Origin: Zoogloea sp. | Lineage (GTDB): Bacteria; Pseudomonadota; Gammaproteobacteria; Burkholderiales; Rhodocyclaceae | Assembly: GCA_016790385.1 (NCBI GenBank) | Contig: JAEUNV010000688.1 | Span: 1 to 5,724 of the forward strand | DNA: 5,724 nucleotides | Reading direction: 5' to 3' | Part shown: positions 1 to 5,724 of the stretch, piece by piece | Numbering within the stretch: the first letter of the stretch is position 1 | Layout of the letters: each line of letters begins with the position of its first letter | Notes under the pieces: model-generated | What the model was told of the DNA's origin: nothing | What the model saw: only the letters and a program-made list of their open reading frames with translations | The model's database searches: none | Made by a program: the position numbers and the translations under genes

Positions 1-1
1 T

Positions 2-631
2 GCGCCCCCGGGCTACGTGGGCTACGAGGAGGGCGGCTACCTGACTGAACAGGTGCGTCGCAAGCCCTACTCGGTGATCCTCTTCGACGAGGTGGAGAAG
101 GCTCACCCGGACGTCTTCAACGTGCTGCTGCAGGTGCTCGACGACGGCCGCATGACCGACGGGCAGGGCCGCACGGTGGACTTCAAGAACACCGTGATCG
201 TGATGACCAGCAACCTGGGCAGCCAGATGATCCAGCAGATGTCCGGCGATGATTACCAGATCATCAAGCTGGCGGTGATGGGCGAGGTAAAGACCTACTT
301 TCGGCCCGAGTTCATCAACCGCATCGACGAGGTGGTGGTCTTCCACGCCCTCGACGAGAAGAACATCGCTTCCATCGCCCGAATCCAGCTCGGCTATCTC
401 GAGAAGCGCCTGGCCAAGCTCGACATGCGTCTGGAGGCCAGCGATGCCGCGCTCACCGAGCTGGCCCGCGCCGGCTTCGACCCGGTCTTCGGCGCCCGCC
501 CGCTCAAGCGTGCCATCCAGGAGCAGGTGGAAAACCCGTTGGCCAAGCGCATCCTGGAAGGGCATTTTGCCGCCAAGGATACGATTCGGGTGGAATGTGA
601 TAACGGCAAGATCATGTTTTCGAAGGCTTGA
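2..631 (+). CDS. clpB: ATP-dependent disaggregase ClpB, C-terminal part (5' truncated by window edge)
   Basis: This is the last 209 residues of ClpB, the cytoplasmic hexameric AAA+ chaperone that works with DnaK/DnaJ/GrpE to pull apart aggregated proteins after heat stress. The visible part is the second AAA+ module. It opens with [12 protein letters not shown], the segment carrying the pore-loop tyrosine. The Walker B motif follows ([11 protein letters not shown], acidic pair at fragment residues 29-30), then sensor 1 in VMTSNLGS (Asn71), the arginine-finger stretch [11 protein letters not shown] (about 100-110), and sensor 2 in [10 protein letters not shown] (about 163-171) in the small C-terminal subdomain. 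ClpA, ClpX and HslU are unlikely, because the [14 protein letters not shown] stretch and the sensor 2 region match ClpB best. The reading frame is open to the left edge. A GTG at 17 is an internal valine (of GYVGYEE), not a start. The gene ends in TGA at 629-631 and is separated from the next gene by 143 bases, so it is probably not part of the downstream operon. Confidence 0.96.
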   Translation, partial: APPGYVGYEEGGYLTEQVRRKPYSVILFDEVEKAHPDVFNVLLQVLDDGRMTDGQGRTVDFKNTVIVMTSNLGSQMIQQMSGDDYQIIKLAVMGEVKTYFRPEFINRIDEVVVFHALDEKNIASIARIQLGYLEKRLAKLDMRLEASDAALTELARAGFDPVFGARPLKRAIQEQVENPLAKRILEGHFAAKDTIRVECDNGKIMFSKA

Positions 632-647
632 TCGATAGTCCCTGACA

Positions 648-680
648 ACGGCGCCGCCCGCCCCTCCGCGGAGGCGCCGT
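648..680 (+). terminator. GC-rich inverted repeat after clpB, possible terminator
   Basis: The arms ACGGCGCC (648-655) and GGCGCCGT (673-680) are perfectly complementary, with a 17-base loop. The loop overlaps a second perfect palindrome, CCTCCGCGGAGG (663-674), so two alternative hairpins can form. The repeat begins 16 bases after the clpB stop, where a terminator is expected. It is not followed by a T-run (the next bases are ATTGCC), so it is not a textbook intrinsic terminator. It may instead stabilise the 3' end of the mRNA or act with Rho. Confidence 0.4.
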
Positions 681-721
681 ATTGCCAGGGCGCGATAGCG
701 TGTCGGTGAGATTGCCGGGCG
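681..721 (+). repeat. Imperfect direct repeat upstream of the operon promoter
   Basis: ATTGCCAGGGCG (681-692) recurs as ATTGCCGGGCG (711-721), identical apart from one missing A. The starts are 30 bases apart, roughly three helical turns. The second copy contains the proposed -35 box. Such an arrangement could be a pair of sites for one regulator, but two short GC-rich copies can also arise by chance. Confidence 0.25.
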
Positions 722-741
722 ACATGCCCAAGCAATAGAAT
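712..741 (+). promoter_or_regulatory. Predicted sigma70 promoter of the darA-darB operon
   Basis: A -35 element TTGCCG (712-717, 4 of 6 matches to consensus) and a -10 element TAGAAT (736-741, 5 of 6) are separated by 18 bases. Transcription would begin near 748, leaving a leader of about 27 bases before the GTG start at 775. It is the best promoter-like pair in the only sizeable gap between the clpB stop and the packed gene series, so it is the natural promoter for all six downstream genes. Confidence 0.5.
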
Positions 742-751
742 GCGCCTATTG
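733..751 (+). promoter_or_regulatory. Inverted repeat over the -10 box, possible operator
   Basis: CAATAG (733-738) and CTATTG (746-751) are perfect 6-base inverted copies separated by 7 bases (AATGCGC). The dyad covers the proposed -10 element and the expected transcription start, which is a classic position for a repressor that binds as a dimer. Function is inferred only from symmetry and location. The regulator is unknown. Confidence 0.3.
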
Positions 752-774
752 AAACGCGCCATCATATCTCCCCA

Positions 775-1758
775 GTGTCGAACGAATCGCATCACGCTGC
801 TGATGGGCCCACAAAGCGTGCGCTGGTCGTTGTTTACACACAAACGGGCCAGCTGTCCGCCATTGCAGGGCGCCTGATTGAACCCCTGGTGGCCGAGCCT
901 CGCATCGCTTTACGGGAGGTGCGGCTCCGCCCGCGGGCTGCGTTTCCGTTTCCATGGCCGTTCTTCCGCTTTCTCGACGCCTTTCCCGAGTCGGCGTTGA
1001 TGCGGCCAGGTGAGATCGCTCCCCTTGAGCTCCCTGTTGACGAGTCTTATGACCTGATCGTGCTGTTTTACCAGGTTTGGTTTCTCGCTCCCAGCCAGCC
1101 CGTAGCAGCCTTTCTCCTGAGCGACGAGGGCGCGCGCCTGCTGCGCAACAAGCCGGTGGTCACTGTGGTGGCCTGTAGCAACATGTGGATGATGTCCCAC
1201 GACCGGGTCCGTGCACGCCTGACGGAGTTCGGCGCCCGGCACCTGGACAATGTGGTGCTCACCGACCGTGCGCCCACCCTTGCCACCCTGCTCACCACGC
1301 CCCTGTGGTTGCTCACCGGGCGCCGCAAGCCGGTGCCCGGGCTACCACCCGCCGGCGTGGCCGAGGACGACATCCGGCGCAGTATCCGCTTTGGTCGGGC
1401 ACTGCGCGACGCCCTGCTGGATGACCGGGAGCAGGGTACGGCGCCGCTGCTGGCCGGGCTTGGCGCCGTAGAGGCACGCCCCGAGCTGCTCGTCAGCGAA
1501 AGGGCCGGCAGCCGCAGTTTCCGTGTCTGGGGTACGCTGCTGCACCGGGCCGGCCGGCCCGGCGCCTGGCAGCGCTTGCCCTTGCTGGCCTTGTACCTGA
1601 TCTTCCTGGTGGTCATTATTCTTACGGTGGTCCCGGTTTCTCTTGCCCTACAGGCTTTTTTGCGCCCCTTCCTGCGTCGCCGTCTCGACGCAGTGAAGGC
1701 ATCCTACGAGCAGCCCTCGGGCTCCGGCCTTGAACGCCTTGCCCACTATGATTTCTGA
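775..1758 (+). CDS. darA: DarA-like dialkylresorcinol biosynthesis protein (flavodoxin-like fold, C-terminal membrane segment)
   Basis: The 327-residue product looks like DarA, the partner of ketosynthase DarB in 2,5-dialkylresorcinol synthesis, where it is linked to oxidation of the cyclohexanedione ring to the resorcinol. The N-terminal half reads as a flavodoxin-like fold. A beta strand (ALVVVY, 16-21) runs into TQTGQL (22-27), which resembles the flavodoxin phosphate-binding loop. FPFPWPFFRFLDAFPES (57-73) matches my recollection of the DarA family. Further core strands lie at about 93-99 (DLIVLFY) and 127-133 (PVVTVVA), followed by CSNMWMMSHDRV (134-145). Residues about 268-293 are very hydrophobic and form a likely membrane segment, followed by the basic stretch RPFLRRRL (297-304), so the protein is probably anchored at the inner membrane. 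The GTG start is the only usual start codon between the in-frame stop at 736-738 and the TQTGQL motif, although no clear Shine-Dalgarno sequence precedes it. The 3' end overlaps the next gene by 11 bases. Cofactor binding and the exact reaction are inferred. A different flavodoxin-family reductase is the main alternative. Confidence 0.75.
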   Translation: MSNESHHAADGPTKRALVVVYTQTGQLSAIAGRLIEPLVAEPRIALREVRLRPRAAFPFPWPFFRFLDAFPESALMRPGEIAPLELPVDESYDLIVLFYQVWFLAPSQPVAAFLLSDEGARLLRNKPVVTVVACSNMWMMSHDRVRARLTEFGARHLDNVVLTDRAPTLATLLTTPLWLLTGRRKPVPGLPPAGVAEDDIRRSIRFGRALRDALLDDREQGTAPLLAGLGAVEARPELLVSERAGSRSFRVWGTLLHRAGRPGAWQRLPLLALYLIFLVVIILTVVPVSLALQAFLRPFLRRRLDAVKASYEQPSGSGLERLAHYDF

Positions 1759-2884
1759 CGTCTTCATCACCGGATCTGCCGCCTACCTGCCCCTGGAGCC
1801 GGTTCCCAACGAACGTATCGAGTCCATCCTCGGCATGGTCGGCGGCAAGCCCTCCCGGGCGCGGCGCATCGTGCTGCGCAATAACGGCATCAAGACCCGC
1901 CACTACGCCCTTGACCCCGTCACCCGCGAGCCGGTGATGACCCACGCCCGGCTCACCGCAGAGGCCATCCGCGCCCTTGGCGATGTGGGGCCGGTGGATT
2001 GCCTGGCCACCGGTACCTCCCATGCCGACCAGCTCATCCCTGGACACGGGGTGATGGTCCATGGCGAGCTGGGCTGGCCCCAGCTGGAAGTAGTGTCCCT
2101 GGCAGGCATCTGCCTGTCGGGTACCGCCGCCCTCAAGTACGCTGCCATGAGTGTGGCCTCGCGCAGTGCCCGGCGTGCCATCGCCACGGGTTCCGAGCTG
2201 GTCTCGCCGGTCATGCGGGCGAGCCATTTCGAGGCCGAGAGCGAACACCTGGCGCGGGAGTTGGAGGCGCGCCCCGAGATCGCCTTCGACAAGGAGTTCC
2301 TGCGCTGGATGCTGTCCGATGGGGCAGGGGCCCTGCTTCTGGAGCCAACGCCCCGTCCGGGGCAGGTTTCCCTCCGGGTGTGCTGGATCGAGCTGTTTTC
2401 CAACGCCCACCGGCTGCCCGCCTGCATGTACGCCGGCGCCGAGAAGGAGTCCGACGGCGGCCTGCGCGGGTGGGTGCGCTTCCCGGTGACCGACTGGGCC
2501 TCCCGCTCCATTTTCTCGCTCAAACAGGATGTCCGGCTCCTCAACGAACACGTCGCCCCGGTCACCCTCACCGATCCCATCCACGCCCTCCAGGCCCGCC
2601 ACGGCCTCCGCCCTGAGGACGTGGACTGGTTTCTGCCCCACATCTCTTCCCTGTATTTCGCCCCCGTCCTCGAACGCACCCTGGCGGACATCGGCTTCCC
2701 CATCCCCACGTCCCGGTGGTTCACCAACCTGGTGGACAAGGGCAACACGGGCTCCGCGTCGCCCTACATCATGCTTGACGAGCTGATGCGCTCCGGGCGC
2801 ATCCGCCCGGGCCAGAAGGTCCTGCTCTACGTGCCGGAAAGCGGGCGCTTCTCCAGCGGTTTCGTGTTTCTGGAGGCGGTCTGA
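1748..2884 (+). CDS. darB: DarB-like 3-oxoacyl-ACP synthase III family ketosynthase
   Basis: The 378-residue product is a KAS III (FabH-like) thiolase-fold enzyme of the DarB type. DarB enzymes condense two beta-ketoacyl thioesters and close the ring to a cyclohexanedione, the precursor of dialkylresorcinols. All three catalytic residues of the family are visible: Cys122 in AGICLSGTAAL, His298 in WFLPHISS and Asn333 in KGNTGSAS. The glycine-rich SDGAGALLLE (190-199) is also typical of KAS III. The N-terminal part GSAAYLPLEPVPNERIESILG (9-29) and the following GGKPSRARRIVLRNNGIKTRHYA fit DarB better than housekeeping FabH, and the protein is longer than FabH (about 320 residues). An ATG at 1748 was chosen over a TTG at 1730, because MISDVFITG begins directly with the first beta strand. 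Neither start has a strong ribosome binding site, which fits coupling to translation of the preceding gene, whose stop lies at 1756-1758. The substrates cannot be deduced. Confidence 0.85.
   Translation: MISDVFITGSAAYLPLEPVPNERIESILGMVGGKPSRARRIVLRNNGIKTRHYALDPVTREPVMTHARLTAEAIRALGDVGPVDCLATGTSHADQLIPGHGVMVHGELGWPQLEVVSLAGICLSGTAALKYAAMSVASRSARRAIATGSELVSPVMRASHFEAESEHLARELEARPEIAFDKEFLRWMLSDGAGALLLEPTPRPGQVSLRVCWIELFSNAHRLPACMYAGAEKESDGGLRGWVRFPVTDWASRSIFSLKQDVRLLNEHVAPVTLTDPIHALQARHGLRPEDVDWFLPHISSLYFAPVLERTLADIGFPIPTSRWFTNLVDKGNTGSASPYIMLDELMRSGRIRPGQKVLLYVPESGRFSSGFVFLEAV
2872..2876 (+). promoter_or_regulatory. Ribosome binding site of the small HTH-like gene
   Basis: GGAGG lies 7 bases before the ATG at 2884 and is the clearest Shine-Dalgarno sequence in the operon. 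It supports the ATG at 2884 as the start and suggests independent ribosome loading for this small gene, unlike its neighbours. Confidence 0.6.
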
Positions 2885-3279
2885 TGGATGTGCAGGATGT
2901 GCCCCAGGATGGCAACGCCACCCTCGGCGGCCATCGGAAGGCCGTGTATGCGCGGGGGGCGGGCGGGGCGATCGTCGCGGTGGAGTCCGCCGGCTGGGAG
3001 GCCGAAGAGATCGTCACTCTCCAGGCTGTCGATGTCTTCGATGCCTATGCCAAGGCGGCCCGGGCCCGGGTTCTGGCCGGCCTGTCGTCGCCCCTTGAAT
3101 ACTGGATGTACGCCCGCCGCATGGACATCGCCACTTTCGCCCAGAGCTGCGGGGTGTGGCGCTGGCGCATTCGCCGCCATTTCCGCCCGGCCGTGTTTGC
3201 CCGGCTGTCACCAAAGCAGCTGAGCCGCTATGCCGCCGCCTTGGGCGTTTCCCCAGAAACACTGCGGGCCCTGCCATGA
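2884..3279 (+). CDS. Small hypothetical protein with helix-turn-helix-like C-terminal half
   Basis: I do not recognise a named family for this 131-residue protein. The N-terminal part (about 20-45, AVYARGAGGAIVAVESAGWEAEEIV) looks like a small beta-hairpin unit followed by a long helix (46-66, LQAVDVFDAYAKAARARVLAG). From LSSPLEYWMYARRMDIATFAQSCGV onward (67-91) the sequence has the form of an XRE-like helix-turn-helix: MDIATFAQSCGVWRWRIRRHF reads as helix, turn and recognition helix, and LSPKQLSRYAAALGVSPETL (108-127) resembles the closing helices that follow it in Cro/CI-type domains. It could be a regulator of the operon, or an adaptor using an HTH fold for protein contacts. The ATG overlaps the darB stop by one base (TGATG) and its own stop overlaps the next start (ATGA), so it is firmly part of the operon. 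There is no signal peptide, membrane segment or cysteine cluster. The HTH reading is by eye. Confidence 0.8.
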   Translation: MDVQDVPQDGNATLGGHRKAVYARGAGGAIVAVESAGWEAEEIVTLQAVDVFDAYAKAARARVLAGLSSPLEYWMYARRMDIATFAQSCGVWRWRIRRHFRPAVFARLSPKQLSRYAAALGVSPETLRALP

Positions 3280-4262
3280 GCGCGGAATTCAAGCATCGCC
3301 ACGCCGCCCATTGTGAAAGCGGCACGGTTGCCAATCTCCTCAACCACCACGGGCTCCCCATCGGCGAACCCATGGCCTTTGGTCTCGGCGGCGGCCTGAG
3401 CTTCGCTTATCTGCCCTTCGTGCGCATCCAGGAGATGCCGCTGATCGCCTACCGGGTACCGCCCAGGGCGATCATCCGGGGGGTGCGCAAGTCCTTGGGC
3501 GTGCATTTCCGGATCGAACGCTTTTCCAGCATGGCCGCCGGTGAGGCGCGCCTGGATGCGCTGCTCGATCAGGGGCAGGTGGTGGGCCTGCAGACTTCAG
3601 TCTACTGGCTGCCCTATTTTCCTGAAGACATGCGCTTTCACTTCAACGCCCACAACCTGGTGGTTTACGGGCGGGAAGGGGACGAATACCTGATCAGCGA
3701 TCCGGTGGGTGAGCACCCGGTGCGCTGTCACCGGGACGACCTCAACCGTGCCCGCTTTGCCAAGGGCATGCTCGCCCCAAAGGGCACCCTGTACTTTCCC
3801 ACCGCGGTACCCGGGCGCGACATCGCACCAAAGGCGATCCGCCAGGCCATCCACCGGGTAGCCTGGAGCATGCTGGCGCCGCTGCCCATCTTCGGCGCAG
3901 GCGGCATTCGCGGGCTGGCCCGCAGCCTGGGCAGGATGGATCGCAGCAGGCCGGACAGCCTGCGGCTGGTGGGACACATCGTGCGCATGCAGGAGGAGAT
4001 CGGCACCGGTGGTGCCGGCTTCCGCTTTCTCTACGCGGCCTTCCTGCAGGAGGCCGCCCGGCCGGCGGAGCGCCCGGCCCTCGGCGAGTTTGCCGAGCGC
4101 CTGATGGACATCGGCGATGCCTGGCGGGCCTTTGCTTTGGCGGCCGCACGTATGGTGAAAGGGCGCGACTCCTTTGATCCGCCGGCCCTGGCCGAGCACC
4201 TTTTCGCCCTGGCGGCAGCCGAGAAGGGCTTCTTTGCCGAGCTCAAGGCCACGGTGTCCTGA
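3276..4262 (+). CDS. BtrH N-terminal domain protein, probable acyl-carrier-dependent acyltransferase (C39-like fold)
   Basis: The 328-residue product resembles the BtrH family, with a BtrH_N-type N-terminal domain and a DUF4872-type C-terminal domain. BtrH of butirosin synthesis moves an acyl side chain from an acyl carrier protein to an amino group of ribostamycin, using a cysteine-protease-like fold. Here HAAHCESGTVANLLNHHG (9-26) carries the candidate nucleophile Cys13 near the N-terminus. The segment FNAHNLVVYGREGDEYLISDPVG (123-145) supplies His126 and Asp142 in the spacing expected for a Cys-His-Asp triad. The C-terminal half holds EIGTGGAGFRFLYAAFLQEA (241-260), typical of the second domain, and helical repeats up to the end. 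There is no signal peptide, so it is probably cytoplasmic. The ATG at 3276 overlaps the preceding stop (ATGA) and places the conserved cysteine at residue 13. A longer in-frame extension to 3156 would lie inside the previous gene and is rejected. An acyltransferase role is inferred from the family. The acceptor is unknown, and peptidase or amidase activity is the alternative. Confidence 0.85.
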   Translation: MSAEFKHRHAAHCESGTVANLLNHHGLPIGEPMAFGLGGGLSFAYLPFVRIQEMPLIAYRVPPRAIIRGVRKSLGVHFRIERFSSMAAGEARLDALLDQGQVVGLQTSVYWLPYFPEDMRFHFNAHNLVVYGREGDEYLISDPVGEHPVRCHRDDLNRARFAKGMLAPKGTLYFPTAVPGRDIAPKAIRQAIHRVAWSMLAPLPIFGAGGIRGLARSLGRMDRSRPDSLRLVGHIVRMQEEIGTGGAGFRFLYAAFLQEAARPAERPALGEFAERLMDIGDAWRAFALAAARMVKGRDSFDPPALAEHLFALAAAEKGFFAELKATVS

Positions 4263-5191
4263 TGTTGCAGGTCCGCGGGCTCCACTATCGCTATCCGGCA
4301 GCGACGACGCAGGCCCTCGTGGATTTCAGCCTGGAAGCCCGGCGTGGTGAGATCCTCGGCCTCCTCGGGCCCAACGGGGCCGGCAAGTCCACCCTGGTGG
4401 CCCACCTGGCCGGGCTGCTCCAGCCTGCGGCAGGGCAGATCGAGGTGGACGGTGAGGCCCTCGCCGAGCTTCGCCGGCGCGCGCCCGGCAGCATCGCCAT
4501 CGCACCCCAGGACTTCGCCTTCTATCCCATGCTGAGCGTGGCCGAAAACCTGCGCTGTTTCGCCGCCGCCAGCCGCCTGTCCGGCACTGAGGCCCGGCAG
4601 GCCATCGCCCGGACCCTCGCCGCCACCCGCATGGAGGACTTTGCCGGCACCCGCGCCGAGCATCTCTCCGGCGGGCTCAAGCGCCGGCTCAACCTGGCCA
4701 TCGCCCTGCTGCCCACCCCCGAGCTGCTGGTGCTCGACGAGCCGACGGTGGGCGTCGACCCCCAGTCGCGGGCCTTCCTGCTGGACACCGTGCGTGCCCT
4801 GGCGGCCTCGGGCATGGCGGTGATCTACGCCAGCCATTACATGGAAGAGATCGAAGCCATCGCTGATCGGGTGGTGATCGTCGATCACGGACGCGTGCTC
4901 CGCCAGGGCAGCCTGACGGAACTCCTGGCCCAGGCCCGGGGGCAGGTCGAGCTGCAACTCGAAGCACCCCTCGACGCCGAGGCTCTGGCGGCCCTGGCCG
5001 GCGAGATCGATGGCCGGCTGGAGGCGGCCGGCGTGTACCTGAAACTCGAACTCGCAGCCGAGGCCTCACCGGTGGCGGCGATGGCCAGCATCGAAGCCAG
5101 GGGAGGGTGCATCCGCGACGCCCGCTTCGGGCGTCACAGCCTCGAGCACCTGTTCATGAGCCTGACCGACACCCGGCTGCGGGACGAATGA
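4262..5191 (+). CDS. ABC transporter ATP-binding protein (drug/lipid exporter type)
   Basis: This is a complete 309-residue nucleotide-binding subunit that would power the permease encoded next. All motifs are present: Walker A GPNGAGKST (36-44), Q-loop Gln83 in APQDFAFYP, signature LSGGLKRRLNLAIALL (135-150), Walker B LLVLDEPTVGVD (155-166) and switch His192 in YASHYMEEIEAIADRV. The signature followed by KRRLNLA, the DEPTVGVDP sequence and the roughly 85-residue C-terminal extension after the ATPase core (about 220-309) are typical of ABC-2 exporters of the CcmA/NodI/YhhJ-partner type, which move drugs, lipids or polymers outward. Nothing in it resembles an importer. The ATG at 4262 overlaps the previous TGA by one base (TGATG). 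AAGG at 4245-4248 is too far away to be a good ribosome binding site, so coupling to the upstream gene is likely. The substrate is unknown. The operon suggests an aromatic or acylated lipid. Confidence 0.95.
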   Translation: MLQVRGLHYRYPAATTQALVDFSLEARRGEILGLLGPNGAGKSTLVAHLAGLLQPAAGQIEVDGEALAELRRRAPGSIAIAPQDFAFYPMLSVAENLRCFAAASRLSGTEARQAIARTLAATRMEDFAGTRAEHLSGGLKRRLNLAIALLPTPELLVLDEPTVGVDPQSRAFLLDTVRALAASGMAVIYASHYMEEIEAIADRVVIVDHGRVLRQGSLTELLAQARGQVELQLEAPLDAEALAALAGEIDGRLEAAGVYLKLELAAEASPVAAMASIEARGGCIRDARFGRHSLEHLFMSLTDTRLRDE

Positions 5192-5724
5192 TGCTGCTCG
5201 CCCTGATCCGCAAGGAGCTCCTCGCCCTGCTGCGCGATCCTCATGCCCTGGCGGCCCTGTTCCTGATGCCTGCGGCTTTCATCGTGATCATGTCCCTGGC
5301 CCTGCAGAACCTGTACGCCCCCCCCCTGCGGCAGCTCCCCTACGCCATCGACAGCGCCACGGACAGCCCCGCGGCCCGGCGCATCAGCGCCACCTGGGCC
5401 AAAGCCCACGGCACCGCCAGGCCCCTGCCTGCCGCCCCCGGCGCGGTGGACGAGGCTCTGCGCCAAGGGCGCCTGGCCTACGTGCTGACCCTGGACGCCG
5501 GCCTGGCCGATGCCTTGAGCGACCTCGATCCGCCCCGCGCCCCGGTGGTGCATCTGCGGGTCGAGCCGGGCCTCGACCAGGGAGCTTTCCGCACCCTGCA
5601 GGCCGAGCTCGCCAGCGCCGTGGGCGAGCTGCGGGCGGCCCTGCTGCAGGCCAGCTTCACCGGCGAGAGCCCCCGGGGCAGCCAGTCCATCCTGCCCTTC
5701 ATGGCAGCCGAGCAGCTGGGCAGC
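5188..5724 (+). CDS. ABC-2 type transporter permease, N-terminal part (3' truncated by window edge)
   Basis: An open frame runs from ATG at 5188 to the right edge without a stop (179 codons). It begins MMLLALIRKELLALLRDPHA, the amphipathic start typical of ABC-2 permeases (RKE.....RDP). One strong membrane segment follows at about 21-43 (LAALFLMPAAFIVIMSLALQNLY), then a long polar periplasmic-type region (about 44-179) with YAIDSA and a helical section. This layout of one helix, a large external loop and a later membrane bundle is that of the ABC2_membrane_3 type half of a drug or lipid exporter. The remaining membrane helices would lie beyond the window. The ATG at 5188 overlaps the stop of the ATPase gene by four bases (ATGA), and a second ATG at 5191 is an equally possible start. 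It is expected to form the membrane channel for the preceding ATPase, possibly with a second permease further downstream. Confidence 0.9.
   Translation, partial: MMLLALIRKELLALLRDPHALAALFLMPAAFIVIMSLALQNLYAPPLRQLPYAIDSATDSPAARRISATWAKAHGTARPLPAAPGAVDEALRQGRLAYVLTLDAGLADALSDLDPPRAPVVHLRVEPGLDQGAFRTLQAELASAVGELRAALLQASFTGESPRGSQSILPFMAAEQLGS

Noticed and set aside
394..843. 149-codon open frame on the - strand spanning the clpB-darA gap
   Set aside because: Most of it is opposite clpB and the start of darA. It has no recognisable motif, and the gap carries forward-strand promoter signals.
1730..1747. TTG start for darB, six codons upstream
   Set aside because: It adds six residues before the first beta strand, uses a rarer start codon and has no better ribosome binding site than the ATG at 1748.
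1999..2616. 205-codon + strand frame inside darB
   Set aside because: It is an out-of-frame reading of darB, rich in Pro, Arg and Ala, without a ribosome binding site or domain.
1622..2641. 339-codon open frame on the - strand opposite darA/darB
   Set aside because: It is antisense to a ketosynthase with all catalytic residues, and its translation is low-complexity with no recognisable domain. Long antisense frames are expected in high-GC coding DNA.
3156..3275. 40-codon N-terminal extension of the BtrH-like protein
   Set aside because: It lies wholly within the preceding gene. The ATG at 3276 gives the usual family start, with the conserved cysteine near the N-terminus.
4031..4957. 308-codon open frame on the - strand opposite the BtrH-like and ABC ATPase genes
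   Set aside because: It is the shadow of two well-supported genes, with a Gly/His/Gln-rich composition typical of antisense high-GC frames.
1..5724. CRISPR arrays, tRNA or rRNA genes, insertion sequences or transposase genes
   Set aside because: No regularly spaced repeats, cloverleaf-like segments, terminal inverted repeats or transposase motifs were seen. Nearly all the sequence is occupied by coding genes.

Overview
The window is a high-GC, gene-dense, single-strand stretch that looks like a proteobacterial chromosome, most likely a betaproteobacterium (Rhodocyclales-like). This placement is inferred from the ClpB C-terminus, the strong G/C third-position bias and the gene set. It was not confirmed by any search.

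Layout. (1) Positions 2-631 hold the C-terminal part of the disaggregase ClpB, cut by the left edge. (2) Positions 632-774 are non-coding. They hold a GC-rich inverted repeat just after clpB, an imperfect direct repeat, and a plausible sigma70 promoter (TTGCCG, 18 bp, TAGAAT) whose -10 box lies inside a 6-bp inverted repeat. (3) From 775 to the right edge six genes on the + strand are packed with overlapping ends, so they look like one translationally coupled operon. In order they are a DarA-like flavodoxin-fold protein with a C-terminal membrane segment, a DarB-like ketosynthase III, a small helix-turn-helix-like protein, a BtrH-type acyltransferase/C39-like protein, an ABC exporter ATPase, and the start of an ABC-2 type permease cut by the right edge.

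How the genes may work together. DarB-type enzymes join two beta-ketoacyl thioesters into a cyclohexanedione, and DarA-type proteins are linked to its aromatisation to a 2,5-dialkylresorcinol. The neighbouring BtrH-like protein belongs to a family whose founding member moves an acyl group from a carrier protein onto an acceptor. The ABC genes suggest that the product, or a precursor, is exported or moved across the inner membrane. The operon therefore looks like a secondary-lipid or aromatic-lipid pathway with its own tailoring step and transporter. The product, the acceptor of the BtrH-like protein and the role of the small protein cannot be read from the sequence. No acyl carrier protein, ligase or aryl-polyene genes are visible inside the window, so the system probably continues to the right.
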